Positions 33,901 to 43,739 are shown, counted from the stretch's first letter. The stretch: 64,000 nucleotides of DNA from Agrypnia vestita (GCA_016648135.1 JADDOH010000143.1:124001-188000), one strand, 5' to 3'. The notes: generated from the sequence alone by a model not told the origin. Numbers and translations: made by a program.

Positions 33901-35278
33901 GGTCCTTTTTGCAAATAGTTATCTTTTAAATTTATTTTCATATTAATTAGGTACTTTATATTATTATTTTCCATATATAACTTTTGATCTATACTTCGAT
34001 TTTTAAATATTATTTTTGTTTTCCTGATGAAGAAGCCATTGGCTTTGAAACACGTTGATTTTTTTCAATAAATAAGTGGTTTAAACAAAGTTAATTTATA
34101 TTAATTGTAAAGCTTAATAAAATTGTACATTTATTTACTAAAATGCGAGGTAGCGCGCACTCCAAGGCGTCGCGTCGTTGCCACGGTCGAGAAGAGAATG
34201 AGCGCCGTAATAAGTTCAGATTGCGGAACGCTTTTCTTTGTTTGTTTTAAAATATTTAACCAAAAATAACATGCATGAATAATGTACAAAGATATAAAAA
34301 AAATCGAAAACATATTTGGTGATTACCGGGATACGAACGCAGAACTTTTCTTATAAGAGAATAGTGATACCGATTTCGCTGAAGTAAACATTTTCGCGTA
34401 GGAAATATATAATACTTGTATTAGTAATATATAATATATTTCATTAAAAAATAATAACTTAATTTATAAATAATAGCTATCAACTTTATATCAAGCAATA
34501 AATTAAAAAAACATTGATTTATAGACAACGATTTTTAGTAACTTTTAGTAATATTTTATCATTTTATGTATTAATCTTAGCATAAAGATATATATGGTCG
34601 CGCATTTTTTACAAAAGTTTTTGAGTTCAACAACTTATCTTTAGAAGGTATTTATATATCTCTTATTGTTAAGGCAGCATTCGTATTCGTCGACTTAAGT
34701 TATAAAATAGATCACCACAAAAAGCCCTTTTATTTTAACGAAAAAATATACAGCCAATGTTTATCCTGAAAGTGTTTATTCTAAATCAAAGAATTTTTGA
34801 AATCGGATAAGCAGTTTCGAAGATTCACTCGTACATTCAAACGTAACACCAATCTATATTACGTAATAATATAGATTGGTGAAGCCAGACTAAATAAATC
34901 TTTTTTAAATTTTAATCTGGAATATCTTTGTTACAACAAATGAATACGATGCTTTACATTTTTAATGAAACACAGTGAATTACTCGTATTATTGAGTTCA
35001 ATGTTCAGTTAAGAAAGTGGACTCACGGCATCGTATTCCGGGATGGCCTCCACTTCGATGACGAGGTTCTTGAAGTCGTTGCTGAAAATGTACACGAGCA
35101 TTTGCTGAAACTCCGGGTCGTAACCGAATGAGATGAAGATGTTGAGAATTTCGTCTGAGGGAAGAAGCTCGAGGAACTCTTCGAAGTCAGCGTTCAGGCC
35201 TCGCTGGTTCTCCACCGGGGAGGAAATGCCTCCCCTCCCCAGGCCAATAATGGCGACAAGGACGAGCAAGAGCTTCAT
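27939..35278 (-). CDS. Gene D: single-domain insect-allergen-related protein (SDMA type)
   Basis: Minus strand, two exons: 35278-35027 (84 codons) and 28310-27939 (123 codons plus TAA). The intron is phase 0 and 6716 bp long, with a GTGAGT donor and TTTCTTAG acceptor. Predicted protein 207 aa: signal peptide MKLLLVLVAIIGLG..., then one complete repeat domain running from GLNADFEEFLELLPSDEI to SLKNFFNYPNM. The exon break is after EAIPEYDA, the same point as the YET/V break in genes B and C, so the gene structure is homologous. No cysteines are present. Lepidopteran genomes carry both single-domain (SDMA) and multi-domain (MA, NSP) members, and this fits the single-domain form. It is transcribed towards genes A-C. 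Start choice: the ATG at 35278 is the first in-frame ATG and is followed directly by the hydrophobic core. It is well diverged from B and C. Confidence 0.88.
28311..29004. other. Gene D intron, distal AT-rich part
   Basis: No mobile element or gene recognised. Confidence 0.5.
29005..29510. mobile_element. Complete MITE of family M (Tc1/mariner-like), about 506 bp
   Basis: Inverted arms of over 100 bases. Read inward, both have TACATA at the tip, then TCTCATAG, AGAGTCTTTTTCAT-type and CAGTTACGGAGATAA blocks. The ends are compatible with a TA target duplication. There is no coding capacity. It lies in the gene D intron. Confidence 0.65.
30033..30280. mobile_element. Arm of MITE family M inside the hAT element
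   Basis: TACAGGGTT tip, AACATTAATAACCTCGCAGG, GATTATGAGTCGAAA and CAATAGTTATGGAGATATG match the left arm of the 60037-63389 copy. The second arm is absent. Confidence 0.6.
30355..30520 (+). repeat. Penelope-type terminal fragment inside the hAT element
   Basis: Has TTTCACTTTGTGGTGACA at one side and CCGAAACACAATAAAAAGTG followed by GTGTAAACAAA at the other. The same order occurs at the tips of the Penelope-like elements at 31.6-34.1 kb. A damaged hammerhead-like core (CTGAGAA, GGAACATTGTTCC stem, GAAA) is present. Confidence 0.45.
30925..31215 (+). pseudogene. Non-LTR retrotransposon C-terminus, second copy
   Basis: Plus-strand frame: CDRVVQMAKSILWDCTIMNE, then KVDMLEGLTEFRMNE, NAVLVKNERNFGCFRQF and WVTRWEILRGFV before the stop. 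It is collinear with the minus-strand relic at 6097-5873/3879-3845 and more decayed (TPEHILW has become MAKSILW). It lies inside the gene D intron in antisense orientation to the gene. Confidence 0.55.
31678..32072 (+). pseudogene. Penelope RT fragment (host copy, first part)
   Basis: Open frame from MGSSISPLVADIF through YVDDILCIW and FMDLNISIINN to LNRLINI, where the nested element interrupts it. It is the palm/thumb part of a Penelope-type reverse transcriptase; the fingers and N-terminal region are missing because of 5' truncation. Confidence 0.8.
32073..33293 (-). mobile_element. Second Penelope-like element nested in the first, 16-bp target duplication
   Basis: ATAGATTAATTAATAT occurs at 32057-32072 and 33294-33309, and the host RT frame (RLINI) is duplicated across it. 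The element has 223-bp inverted arms (32073-32295 and 33026-33248) that are identical as far as I can read, plus a 45-base tip (33249-33293) with AATAACCACAAAGTAATAGC. Orientation is minus: the 5' side (right) carries the inverted terminal copy and the body is a strongly 5'-truncated Penelope-like element. Hammerhead-like cores lie in both arms (33166-33191, +, and 32155-32130, -). The identical arms and intact reading frame point to a recent insertion. Confidence 0.9.
32212..33015 (-). CDS. Penelope-like C-terminal ORF with intact GIY-YIG endonuclease
   Basis: From the ATG at 33015 (MYRKPTYTDTIIHNTSN) the frame is open for 267 codons to the stop at 32212. It contains the RT thumb tail, SHKHSAFHSMIHRLVNVPL, and then the endonuclease: SGVYKLKCNDCPSFYIGKTS, NFDIRIKEHIRC, FANHIIESNHSF. 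The GVY...FYIGKT pair with downstream R-x-x-EH is the GIY-YIG signature of EN+ Penelope-like elements. The catalytic RT is absent, so this copy cannot retrotranspose by itself. The open frame reads upstream into the inverted arm up to 33084. Confidence 0.8.
   Translation of the reverse strand: MYRKPTYTDTIIHNTSNHPISHKHSAFHSMIHRLVNVPLSDINFLTELSIIKQIATNNGYSPNLIDKILNKKLNKIATNKFLFNNYKNNDDIKQWRRILYIDNFSIECSKNLPPSIKPAFYTTNNIGNFLRNVKDKDHKLTHSGVYKLKCNDCPSFYIGKTSRNFDIRIKEHIRCLNNSNFSEFANHIIESNHSFNKNTGVNILHINSKSRRLNNLEALEIKKAINNNESIINNQKNLTYSPILNMFPFTLSPVSFAPPTIYPHLDT
33310..33950 (+). pseudogene. Penelope RT tail and GIY-YIG endonuclease (host copy, second part)
   Basis: It resumes with PLSVDNFNIELKIIKQIAFN and NNGYDKKLIDIMLNKK, has a single in-frame TAA after NKDKDNF (about 33614-33616), then SGVYKLICNDCDYFYIGKTC and EFANHLLATGHSFDI, and ends LLNLFSY. 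It is collinear with the nested copy over its whole length. Confidence 0.8.
34121..35026. other. Gene D intron, proximal part
   Basis: AT-rich. 34320-34380 read on the minus strand ends in GTTCGTATCCCGG, which resembles a pol III B box, but no A box or cloverleaf could be built. An inverted repeat AATATAGATTGGTG lies near 34850-34880. Confidence 0.35.
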
Positions 35279-35331
35279 GGCGTGCAAGATTGTGCAGAAA
35301 CTTGAATGATCGCATCGGCGACAAAGAATAT

Positions 35332-35339
35332 TATTTATA
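35332..35339 (-). promoter_or_regulatory. TATA box of gene D
   Basis: TATAAATA on the minus strand, about 54 bases before the ATG. A TCATTC initiator-like motif lies near 35307, the usual distance downstream. Confidence 0.55.
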
Positions 35340-35544
35340 AAAGTTCATTATCTAAATTTAGTAAAACATTCATAATTAAGATTATATCAAACACCAATTA
35401 AATCAATGTTATCTAGGTAAGGTGTTAGTACTTTAAGAAGATTCTAATCATAATACAAGCAATTAATTACAAGTATTACATCACATAAATAAACTAAAGA
35501 CTTTCATTAAATAAAGGTTTCAAATCTCTACACTTAGATGACAA

Positions 35545-35841
35545 CCGTTAATGGACATTCTGAAATGGGTATCCATTTGTTGAAACGACGTCGCACCACG
35601 AACGTTCACTAACAACAATCAAAGATAGTAACATTCATCGTTATTTGGATGTACAGTGTAGATGTGACCCAAAGCATCTGAAGCAAATACATTTGGATGT
35701 CCTTCAACTGGTGTTCCTTGTTTCCAACGCTGAAGCGTTTGATGTGCAGTAGTGTCGCATTTCAGCATATAACAAAGTGCGAGCGAAAGTATTCGCCTGA
35801 CAAACCGAGAAGAAGCTTGTAAAATGTTGTCGACGGTGGTT
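35545..35841 (-). pseudogene. Helitron replicase/helicase relic
   Basis: On the minus strand the frame reads HQTLQRWKQGTPVEGHPNVF and LGHIYTVHPNNDECYYL, a TGA stop, then LLLVNVRGATSFQQM. The run YTVHPxxxECxxLRLLLVNVxGxTSF is a hallmark of Helitron Rep-helicase proteins, and the stop replaces the expected arginine (CGA to TGA). Only this short stretch remains. It lies 200-500 bases upstream of the gene D promoter. Whether it arrived with a Helitron that now forms part of the upstream region cannot be seen. Confidence 0.7.
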
Positions 35842-38800
35842 ATATCTAAGCCTGTAAAGTCAACTTACCTTAATATTACTTGATCAAAATGTTTGTTCAC
35901 AAAATGTTATCAAATTCGCTTTAACCAAATCTCTTCTCAAAATCCACTACCATTTTTACGAAAAAACGATTTTAAATATAATAGATTTCACACAAGCGCA
36001 CGGAATGAATAACATTTAAGCATGGAACAGCTGTTAATCGATATATCCGCCATGAACGCCGTCTGTTGAAAGTAATTCGAAGTGGCGATTACCAATTTTT
36101 TAATTTCAAATACAAAAAATTACCAATTTGAAGTTTTTCAATTTTTTGGCAGTTCGTATGGGTTTTTTCTAAACTACCCCAGTAATAAGGCGAACAAAAA
36201 AAATAAAAAAAATATTCAAATCGATCGAACTATTTTCGAGTTTTTGCGAGACTTAGCACGGCAATTGATTTTTATATATGTAGAGATTTTCGTCTGAACT
36301 ACTAAAAATTTCGATAAAGCGTAACACATTGTGAAGAAAAAAAATATTATCAGTTATATATATGTCAATTTTGACCAAAATGTCACCTAAAATATCTCGT
36401 CGCCACATAGGACCAGGCTCCAATCACAGAACCTCATCCAAGATGAATTATGATATTATTTTTTCAATTGATTCAGCAACATTATAGATTGAAATTTTTA
36501 AATTTTGATTGTATTATTTGTATGTATTCTATTATTTATACGATGGAAAGGTTTTTCAGAAACATGTAGGTGTAATTAAAAAAAAACCGATCCATAAAAA
36601 CGAAGTTTTTATTATACTCCCTTTCTCATTTACTAGTGGAAACTGGTTTGGCGCTTAACCTACGCGTTGGGCTTCGGTCGGGCGACGCTATGAAAGGGTT
36701 TCCAAAAATCCAAAATTAAACTATAACTAGCTGTGCCCGCGCGGCTTTGCACGCGTAGATTTTTAGATGTTTGGATCGTCATAGAACTTTCGCGAACCTT
36801 CTAGAACATTCTCCTTCCAGAACACAGAAATACCTGTGGGAAAATTTTATCGAGACATGATGCAGGTGTTTCTGCCTTGCAGAAGTAAGGTTTGGTAAAA
36901 CAGATCTTATCAGGAATATCAGATGACATGCATTTATTAATGTAAATGATGTATTTCCTGTCTAATCGAATATATAATGATAAATATTTTTTTCTTTCAA
37001 ATGAAACTTATGAAAAGTTTTATAAAATTGCGGCATTCACTTTGTTAAATTCTTTATATTAGTTTCGCCGCCGTACGTAAGTGTGTGGAAATGTCTTGGA
37101 AGTGAAAATTCACACACTTCCCGTCATCTAATCGAACTGAAATTTTGCACGTCGATGAAAACGCGTTTGAACAACTTTGCCGGTATGCACGATTATTGTG
37201 GTTATTTTCGTTTTTCCAAAAATTACAAGATCCTCAAACGGACGCAGCTCGTCGACATCTTAAGAAAAAACATTCGTCGCGGGACGTCTCTCCTCCTCAG
37301 AATTCAGTTGAATTTCAGTTTTTTTCATTTAATCCGCAAAAGCACTTCGCAACGTTAATAACTTTGTAAGCTTTCGTCCGATCCCGAAAATGATAACTTT
37401 TCCCAAAACCCTCTTTGGGACCTGATTTTTATTTTATTTTTCGGGACCTTCTCGCTACCCTCCTCTCGCTGGGCCCTTCTCAAAAACGAAGATTTACTTT
37501 CATTTCTAGACTCTTTTTCATTTGCAATTAAACATGAAATGTTTTGAAAACATATTTACAATATTTTTCTCAAGAATAAAATTGAATATGTATATGAATG
37601 GTGCAAAAGGTGAAAAATCCAGCCGTCTTTCTTTTGTATGTTGGAATATTACCCATTTTTGGGCTTTTTTTACTTAGTGCGATGTTTCTGCGACTGTTTG
37701 TAAGATGGTCCAAAGCTTACGACCTGTACGAGCTAGCTTAAGTGATCACTCTATTCAATGCAATGTTCACCAACTCCATCGTAAGAACATCCACAATTTT
37801 TTTGTAAGTTGTATACGTTCCAAATATGAAAACCAGTCGTTTATTTGAAGGGAATGTGCTCGAGTCATCTGTACCTACCTAGTCTTTTCTCATGAATTAT
37901 AGTATACGTAGATTTCGCAGCTGATAATGATACCTCTATATGTAATGTGGTGTAGAACTTCAGCAATAATTTTTTAAATAATTTAAAACTAAAATAAAAG
38001 ACATCAATCATTTTGATATTTTGACATATACAAAACACCCTGAGGATGAAAAGGTTTTTCCGAAACATGTATGTGTAATTAATGAATATACGTAGATTAA
38101 AACAAATAATAAAATTAATTTTTTAATACTTTTATATGTTTGTTCTGAGAATACAAATACTGGATTTGTCCACTCGGGATTATTATTTAATTAAGATGAA
38201 TTATAAAAGTCTCACAAAGACAAAGCTATTTAAATGAGAAATGTGTATGGAAGTCTTTTATATGATAGCCCAGGGCTAAAAATAATTCGGAAGAATATCG
38301 TATACATTAAAAATAATACTGATTAATACTCCACTTTAAAAATATGGAGGCAAAATCTATGTATACAAACTAGTTCATGAGAAAAGAATATAGATGCCAC
38401 TACCATAGTCTACTCAAATATGCGGAAGGTTTCCAGTTGGATAATAAGTATATAAAACTGTGTGGATGTTGCATTTTTTTAAGTGAACTTTTAAGCCAGT
38501 TGTACAGGTTATAATCCGTGGGCCATAGTATAAGGGACCTCCATACACATTTACCTTATAAATAGCTATATCTCTGATACTTCTATAATTCATCTTAATT
38601 AAATATATATGTCTTAAAAATATATCTTAACTTAATGAATAAATTTGAATTAGAAACCTCTCTTGCTCGAATTATGCTCGCATTTCTGATCGTCTTAAAT
38701 AATGTAAAAGTAGGATCTTCTTATTCTAAGTGAATAATGTAGTATCCGGAGTTCTTCTCTTTCATCGTTATAATGGCTATCCGTTATTTGCTAAATAATG

Positions 38801-39023
38801 GTATTATCATCTTGTTAAGTTAAGTTAATAACGATTGGAGACGAACGGCCAGCGGTGACATATCCAACTGTTTAAAGAATCCAAGGTCCCAAATTTAGGC
38901 AGCATATATGAAACCAACTCAAAATTATAAACACACAAAGAAACTATCAATCAAAAAAACACAAATATAGTTCAAGATCAAAATAGACGTAGCAAAAGAG
39001 TGCACATGATTGGAACCCTAAAT
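35842..39023. other. TE-derived intergenic DNA without a gene
   Basis: Holds fragments only: a family Q end near 36602-36637 (TTTTTATTATACTCCCTTTC); a CTAGCTGTGCCCGCG motif at about 36728, typical of a widespread insect repeat end; a region at 37080-37380 with moderate GC but no recognised frame; family P pieces at 37690-37750 and 38130-38640. Confidence 0.4.
38130..38640. repeat. Family P half copies in opposite orientation
   Basis: ATACTGGATTTGTCC...AATTAAGATGAATTATA near 38150-38210 and its inverted counterpart TATAATTCATCTTAATTAAAT at 38585-38606. Confidence 0.4.
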
Positions 39024-39036
39024 ATACCTAGATGCA

Positions 39037-39230
39037 TTTTTTTAACTGTAACTGGTTGCGGATATTTTATATGAATCGTATGTTTTTCAGAGAAACGATT
39101 CTCGACGTTTCGTTGAATTCTTATTCAACGTCATCAGGAGGGCGACCTTTACCCCCGAGGGTAGAGGGCGGACTGATTACTGCTTCCGAGGGCGTAAATT
39201 ATATGCACATATAACAACCTTAACGCTTTA
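39037..39230 (-). mobile_element. 194-bp insertion with hammerhead-like core and 13-bp target duplication
   Basis: ATACCTAGATGCA occurs at 39024-39036 and again at 39231-39243, exactly bounding the insertion. On the minus strand 39137-39108 reads CTGATGA, a stem GTTGAAT...ATTCAAC, then GAAAC: the core order of a hammerhead ribozyme. A related sequence lies on the plus strand at about 49060-49215. The size, long target duplication and core match the 50585-50775 insertion and the terminal regions of the Penelope-like elements at 31.6-34.1 kb. It is therefore best explained as a Penelope-type terminal region that moved alone. No protein is encoded. Confidence 0.75.
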
Positions 39231-39894
39231 ATACCTAGATGCAGAAAAAAGAGCCATGCAGCGCCACTACAGATTCATAGGAATTAAATATTTCAATAAT
39301 CTACGAGCGAAACTATACAACATTATGCAAAATTCAAAAAGTGCGTAAAATCACTGAACATTGATTGAGTAATGAGATTTGTAATATCACTGAACATGAA
39401 TTGAGTAATGAGATTTGTGATATTAATCTTAACATGCTAATTTTTAAATATTGTAATATTAACTTATCATTCTTATGTTTAAATATTTCTATAAACATAT
39501 ATTTCTTTGCATGTATGTATTATATATTATTAAAAAAATCTAACACATCTGTGTCATCATCCGGTTCCATTCAGAAGTTTATACTTTCATGGGACTGTAA
39601 AAAATAGAAAAAATCCATCAAATTAAAAAAAAAAACATTTTAAATAAATATAATTTATTTATTACTTCTTTCATTATTTAAAGTAATCTATATTTCACGG
39701 AATGCTAAAAAAGAATAATTTGTTACAGAAAGAAAAGTCGAAAAAAGCCATCGTATATTTTTATTCAGAACGAACCTCACTATAGTCATATATATTTAGA
39801 AAAGATAGATACAAAACACTTTTTATGTATAAAGCATTATTATTGCGGTTTAATAAAAAAAAAGTATAATTAACATTGAAAATAATTGAAAGAA

Positions 39895-40021
39895 AAACAA
39901 ATTTTGAGGTCGCTTATCTCCTTAACTGTCGACATTTCACCTAAACTGTAATTCTATTCAAAATTGGATGAAGAAGACTTTCCCGAAGTTTTTGCTTCTA
40001 GCTACGAGTCACCTGTATACG
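39895..40021. mobile_element. Arm of MITE family M
   Basis: GGTCGCTTATCTCC, AACTGTCGACATTTCACC, GAAGACTTTCCCGAAG and the CACCTGTATAC tip match the right arm of 29005-29510. The opposite arm is not found. Confidence 0.55.
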
Positions 40022-40727
40022 CTGTAATCTATCTAACTTCAACGTATCTAACTGACACAATATATATTTTCGAAGCTTTCTTTTAAATAGGGATAATTTT
40101 TGTTTCTTTCTTATTTTCTCTGGCATTTCGTTGAAGATCTTCATTGCATCGTTCTCCAATTTTTTATAAATAGTTTATTGCATCATAGCTTTCTGAGATG
40201 TCAACTTCTTCATGAACGGCATTATCAGTTGAAATATATCTATATGTACGTGTGTGTGTGCGAGCATGTAAGATGTTGGACGGGATGAGAGGCTATTGCA
40301 GATTCAGCGCTTAGCACGAAAGACGCACCGCCGCGCGCAAATTATATTATTGTATATTACCGAATTTATAAGACCGAAACTAAAAGATATAAAAATATCA
40401 CTTCAATTTATCTCTTTCTCTTATATAATGTTCGTGCTGGTGTTGATTTCCTTTAATTTTGCTATTAAATTCTGCTGATACGTTTCAAGTGAGGATTTTA
40501 ATTAAAAAAATAATTGTTTTGGGCATATTGTTTATGATTCCTGAATGATAAGTGGAGAACATAGAGAATAGGTACATGAAAGAAGTGTCAGGTGATAGGA
40601 ATAGAGGGCATCCGCGAAAGACCTGACATGACAAATAAATAAGATACAAAGGTGTCATATTGCGAGGGCGAGATTCAATCCTCCGCACGTGATAAGTTTA
40701 CAGGTGTAAGTATTATCACGGGTCGTG

Positions 40728-41500
40728 GCTGCGGGAAGACAAATGAAAACACTGGAAAGTAAGTACCTTTTTACTCCCTTTCTTTTAACTCGTAGCGTCT
40801 GCGGTTTGTTGTCTGCCGGAAAAACTTTGGATCAATTTTTAACCCTTTTCCCGTGATCTACTCGAGCTTAAACTTTGCAGGCAGACTTCTGGCGATGATA
40901 AAAATGATCTAACAAATTTTCGTTTAAGAAAATTTAATAATTATAGTTTAATTTTGGATTTTTCGAAATTTCAATGGTTTTTTCATATTGGAATCAATGA
41001 AAAAAGGAATCACCGACGCATGCAGTAGGCACGAAACCTGATTCAATGAGAAAGGGAGTATAATAAAAACTTGGTTTTTATGGGTTAGTTGTTTATTAAT
41101 TATTAATGATTAATTATTAAATGAACAAAGTCACTTAACACGAATTAAATTAATGAAGTATTCTTGAAATGGCATGGACACTTTACTCATCACTTGCTAG
41201 ATCATTACACCTATGCATGTAAGCAGTCGCATTTATTTACGTCGCTACATAGGTACTTACGTTTGATTATCGCTTAATATCTGTCGCTTCGAAATTCCAC
41301 GACTCCCTCACGGCGCGGCCTGGTCCCGCTATCACGCAACCACGTTAGTTTTTCGAACGTTTAGATTATTCTAGTATTGAGGAGAAGGTTCCCATCGCTT
41401 CAAGGTTGTTTCAAGCGTCTCCAATATGTCGTAAATAATTCTAGGGTGCTGTAGGCTGTTCTACAGCTTGAAATAGTATTGTGACATATTACAAGGGATT
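40728..41500. mobile_element. Partial copy of the TGTCACGGG element, with a family Q MITE inside
   Basis: Starts TATCACGGGTCGTGGC, like the terminus at 48601. It is interrupted by a 40768-41086 insert and continues with TTAGATTATTCTAGTATTGAG and GGGTGCTGTAGGCTGTTCT, similar to 49390-49520. The right end is missing. Confidence 0.4.
40768..41086. mobile_element. MITE family Q copy
   Basis: Ends are inverted TTTTTACTCCCTTTCTTTTA... and ...AGAAAGGGAGTATAATAAAA. Related copies lie at 52687-53508, with a fragment at about 36602. The internal motif AAAACTTTGGATC..TTTTTAACCC is shared. Confidence 0.5.
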
Positions 41501-41903
41501 CGGACAGTGCGCAATTCATTTTGTAATAGTATTTAATTCTTTCCGTTAAAAAATAGTACTCTATTTTCCATAATAAGATCTTGGATATAATAACATCAAA
41601 AATTTGACAAAAATTGCACGTGCAGCACGCGATGAGTATCTCTACATTTTCCTATCATTACTGAATTTTGTAAAATAAATAATCTTGAGATCTCTAATCG
41701 ACCTTATCATTTCGCTATGTTATCTTTTTTTAGTTATCTTTACCTGTCATATTGTTAATCACCTGTCACTACACCACCTGGTCTGGGCATTGCGTAATGG
41801 ACACAATTTGTTTTGAAACGCGTGACACCAGATGACACCAGAAACAGGTATTTTCACAGGCCTGCGTCTTGCAGCGGTGTACGCTAGGCAAGGAATTAAG
41901 GTA

Positions 41904-42656
41904 CAGATACACATGCTTCTTTACTGGCATGCTAATGAGCATGCCATTAATAAGCATGCCCTAACAACTGTACACACTTGCTCATTACTGGCATGCTCAT
42001 AAATAAGCATGTCCAAAGCTAACAATCAAACACACATGCTTATTAGTGGCATGCTCTTGTCATAGAATAGAGACGGTCTTGTTCAAAATGGAAACTTTGC
42101 AAACTGAAATAGAAAATTCAAGTGAACCAATAAATCAAAAAAGTTCCCGAGTTTCCAACCGCACATTTTTGATTTTAGTTTATATAATTTTTATTGTAAG
42201 ATTTGAATCATTCATGCCTATTAATAAAGTTTCGTAAACATTATTTCTCACTATATTATTTTTACACAACGGTGACCGAGTATTCCACAGACATTCGTGA
42301 TTCTTATAATAAGTCACGAAAAGTAATGTTTTATCATCTCCCCAACGCGCCATATTTGTTTCATCCGTCGCGGACTGAGAAGATCGCATTGATAATACTA
42401 GCCGCGAAGCCCGCGAATGACATAAGCATGCTCATAAATAAGCAAGTCTGTTCACACATGCTCCAAAGATACCCCTTCTCTATGGTGAATGACAGTGGCA
42501 TGCTTATAAATCAACCGGCGGTTGATTTTTGAGCATGCCACTAGGTGGCATGCTCATTTCTAGCAATGTGCGTACACACATGCCACTAATAAGCATGCCA
42601 CTGTCAAAGTCGATACTGCGCATGCTCACGTGCCACTAAAGAAGCATGTGTATCAG
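41904..42656. mobile_element. Non-autonomous DNA element with arrays of GCATGC
   Basis: Terminal inverted repeats C(A/T)GATACACATGCTTCTTTA. The terminal 150-250 bases on each side carry about ten copies of the palindrome GCATGC, in units such as GGCATGCTCATAAATAAGCA on both strands. Such subterminal arrays are typical of hAT- and P-type elements, where transposase binds them. No transposase is present and no clear target duplication was found. Confidence 0.65.
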
Positions 42657-43110
42657 ACGCTTTAGTCTAAGCCGCTGATATTGATGCTATAGTGTCCCCA
42701 GAGGTAGTATTAAACTGTAAAAATGCACTCTTTCAGAATAAAATATATATATTTTTGTGGAAAATATGCTTTTATATTTATTATTTATTTTAAAATGTTT
42801 TAAATATAAAATAATAACGGGTTTGCAATGTATTGGAACGCATAAATTGAAATGTAGATACATTTGCGCCATTTTGCAACACGTCTGTTCAAGCAAAGAC
42901 GTGTATTCAGAACAGCATGTTGTTCGGGAGACATAAGTGTTACCTTTACTTGATCAATTATTTATTTTTTATTATTTATTATTATTTGCTCGTGAACCTA
43001 CATAGTCAATACGTAATGTATGTAATAAATGTCATTAAGATTTACTTCACAAAAATTATAGTTATGCACCGCTTTATTGATTATGCGGACTGCCCCTGGT
43101 GTCTCGGCGT
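42657..43110. other. Intergenic AT-rich DNA
   Basis: Nothing recognised. Confidence 0.4.
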
Positions 43111-43200
43111 ATAAAATATATGTATATTATATCGCATCGCATAAAATATATGTATATTATATCGCATCGCATAAAATATATGTATATTATATCGCATCGT
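43111..43200 (+). repeat. Three-unit tandem repeat, 30 bp
   Basis: ATAAAATATATGTATATTAT plus ATCGCATCGC, three times; the last unit ends CGT instead of CGC. An open frame reads through it, but only because 30 is a multiple of three. Confidence 0.92.
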
Positions 43201-43739
43201 CTCAATATCACGCAGATGTAGATGATTTTCTTCGTCAGATTATTATTCGAGCATCAGTTATTTGAATGGCATTTCATTTCTCCGAAAATTCAAACGCACT
43301 CTTAAGTCGAAAACAAATGGCGCATATTTTCTAGCATTCTCTTAGTAAAGTTAATGTCAAAAGGTAGGTACCAAAATAAATACTGTCGTATCCGAGAACA
43401 CATAATCTTGATAAATACGAAAAAGGATAATCATTAATTAAGATAAAATGTATTATTATTATATGTTAAAAATTCGGATGAATATTATAAACCTATATAC
43501 TTAAAAGAATATTGCATCAAACTGTATTAAAAAAACATAAAAGTCTCCTTTACCAGATATCTAGGTATACACAATTTCGTGGAAGTTAAAAAATTTCAAA
43601 GCGTAGATGGCGATTGTGTAGGTGTAAATTAAATTGCATGAATAACAGATATATACAACATTAAAAAATTGATATATCTGTGGTTGTTCGTGGGTGGAAC
43701 TATTCCAACCATTGCATAAACGTTGCGTTGTGCAAAGTG

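Larger units (their letters stand above)
31592..34108 (+). mobile_element. Penelope-like element (host copy), 5'-truncated, 12-bp target duplication
   Basis: AAAGCTTAATAA flanks the element exactly (31580-31591 and 34109-34120). The left 86 bases are an inverted copy of the terminal region (TTTGTTTAAACCACTTATT against AATAAGTGGTTTAAACAAA at the right end). Directly after it the RT begins in mid-domain: MGSSISPLVADIF, then FWKRYVDDILCIW (the catalytic YVDD). After the nested element the frame resumes with IPLSVDNFN, and the C-terminal GIY-YIG endonuclease follows: VYKLICNDC, FYIGKTCRNFEIRIKEHLRC. One in-frame TAA at about 33614 precedes the endonuclease. A hammerhead-like core lies at 34024-34050. 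Confidence 0.88.

Noticed and set aside
34320..34380. Possible tRNA gene (B-box-like GTTCGTATCCCGG on the minus strand)
   Set aside because: No A box and no cloverleaf could be folded.
43111..43200. CRISPR-like array
   Set aside because: Units are directly adjacent with no spacers, and the genome is eukaryotic.
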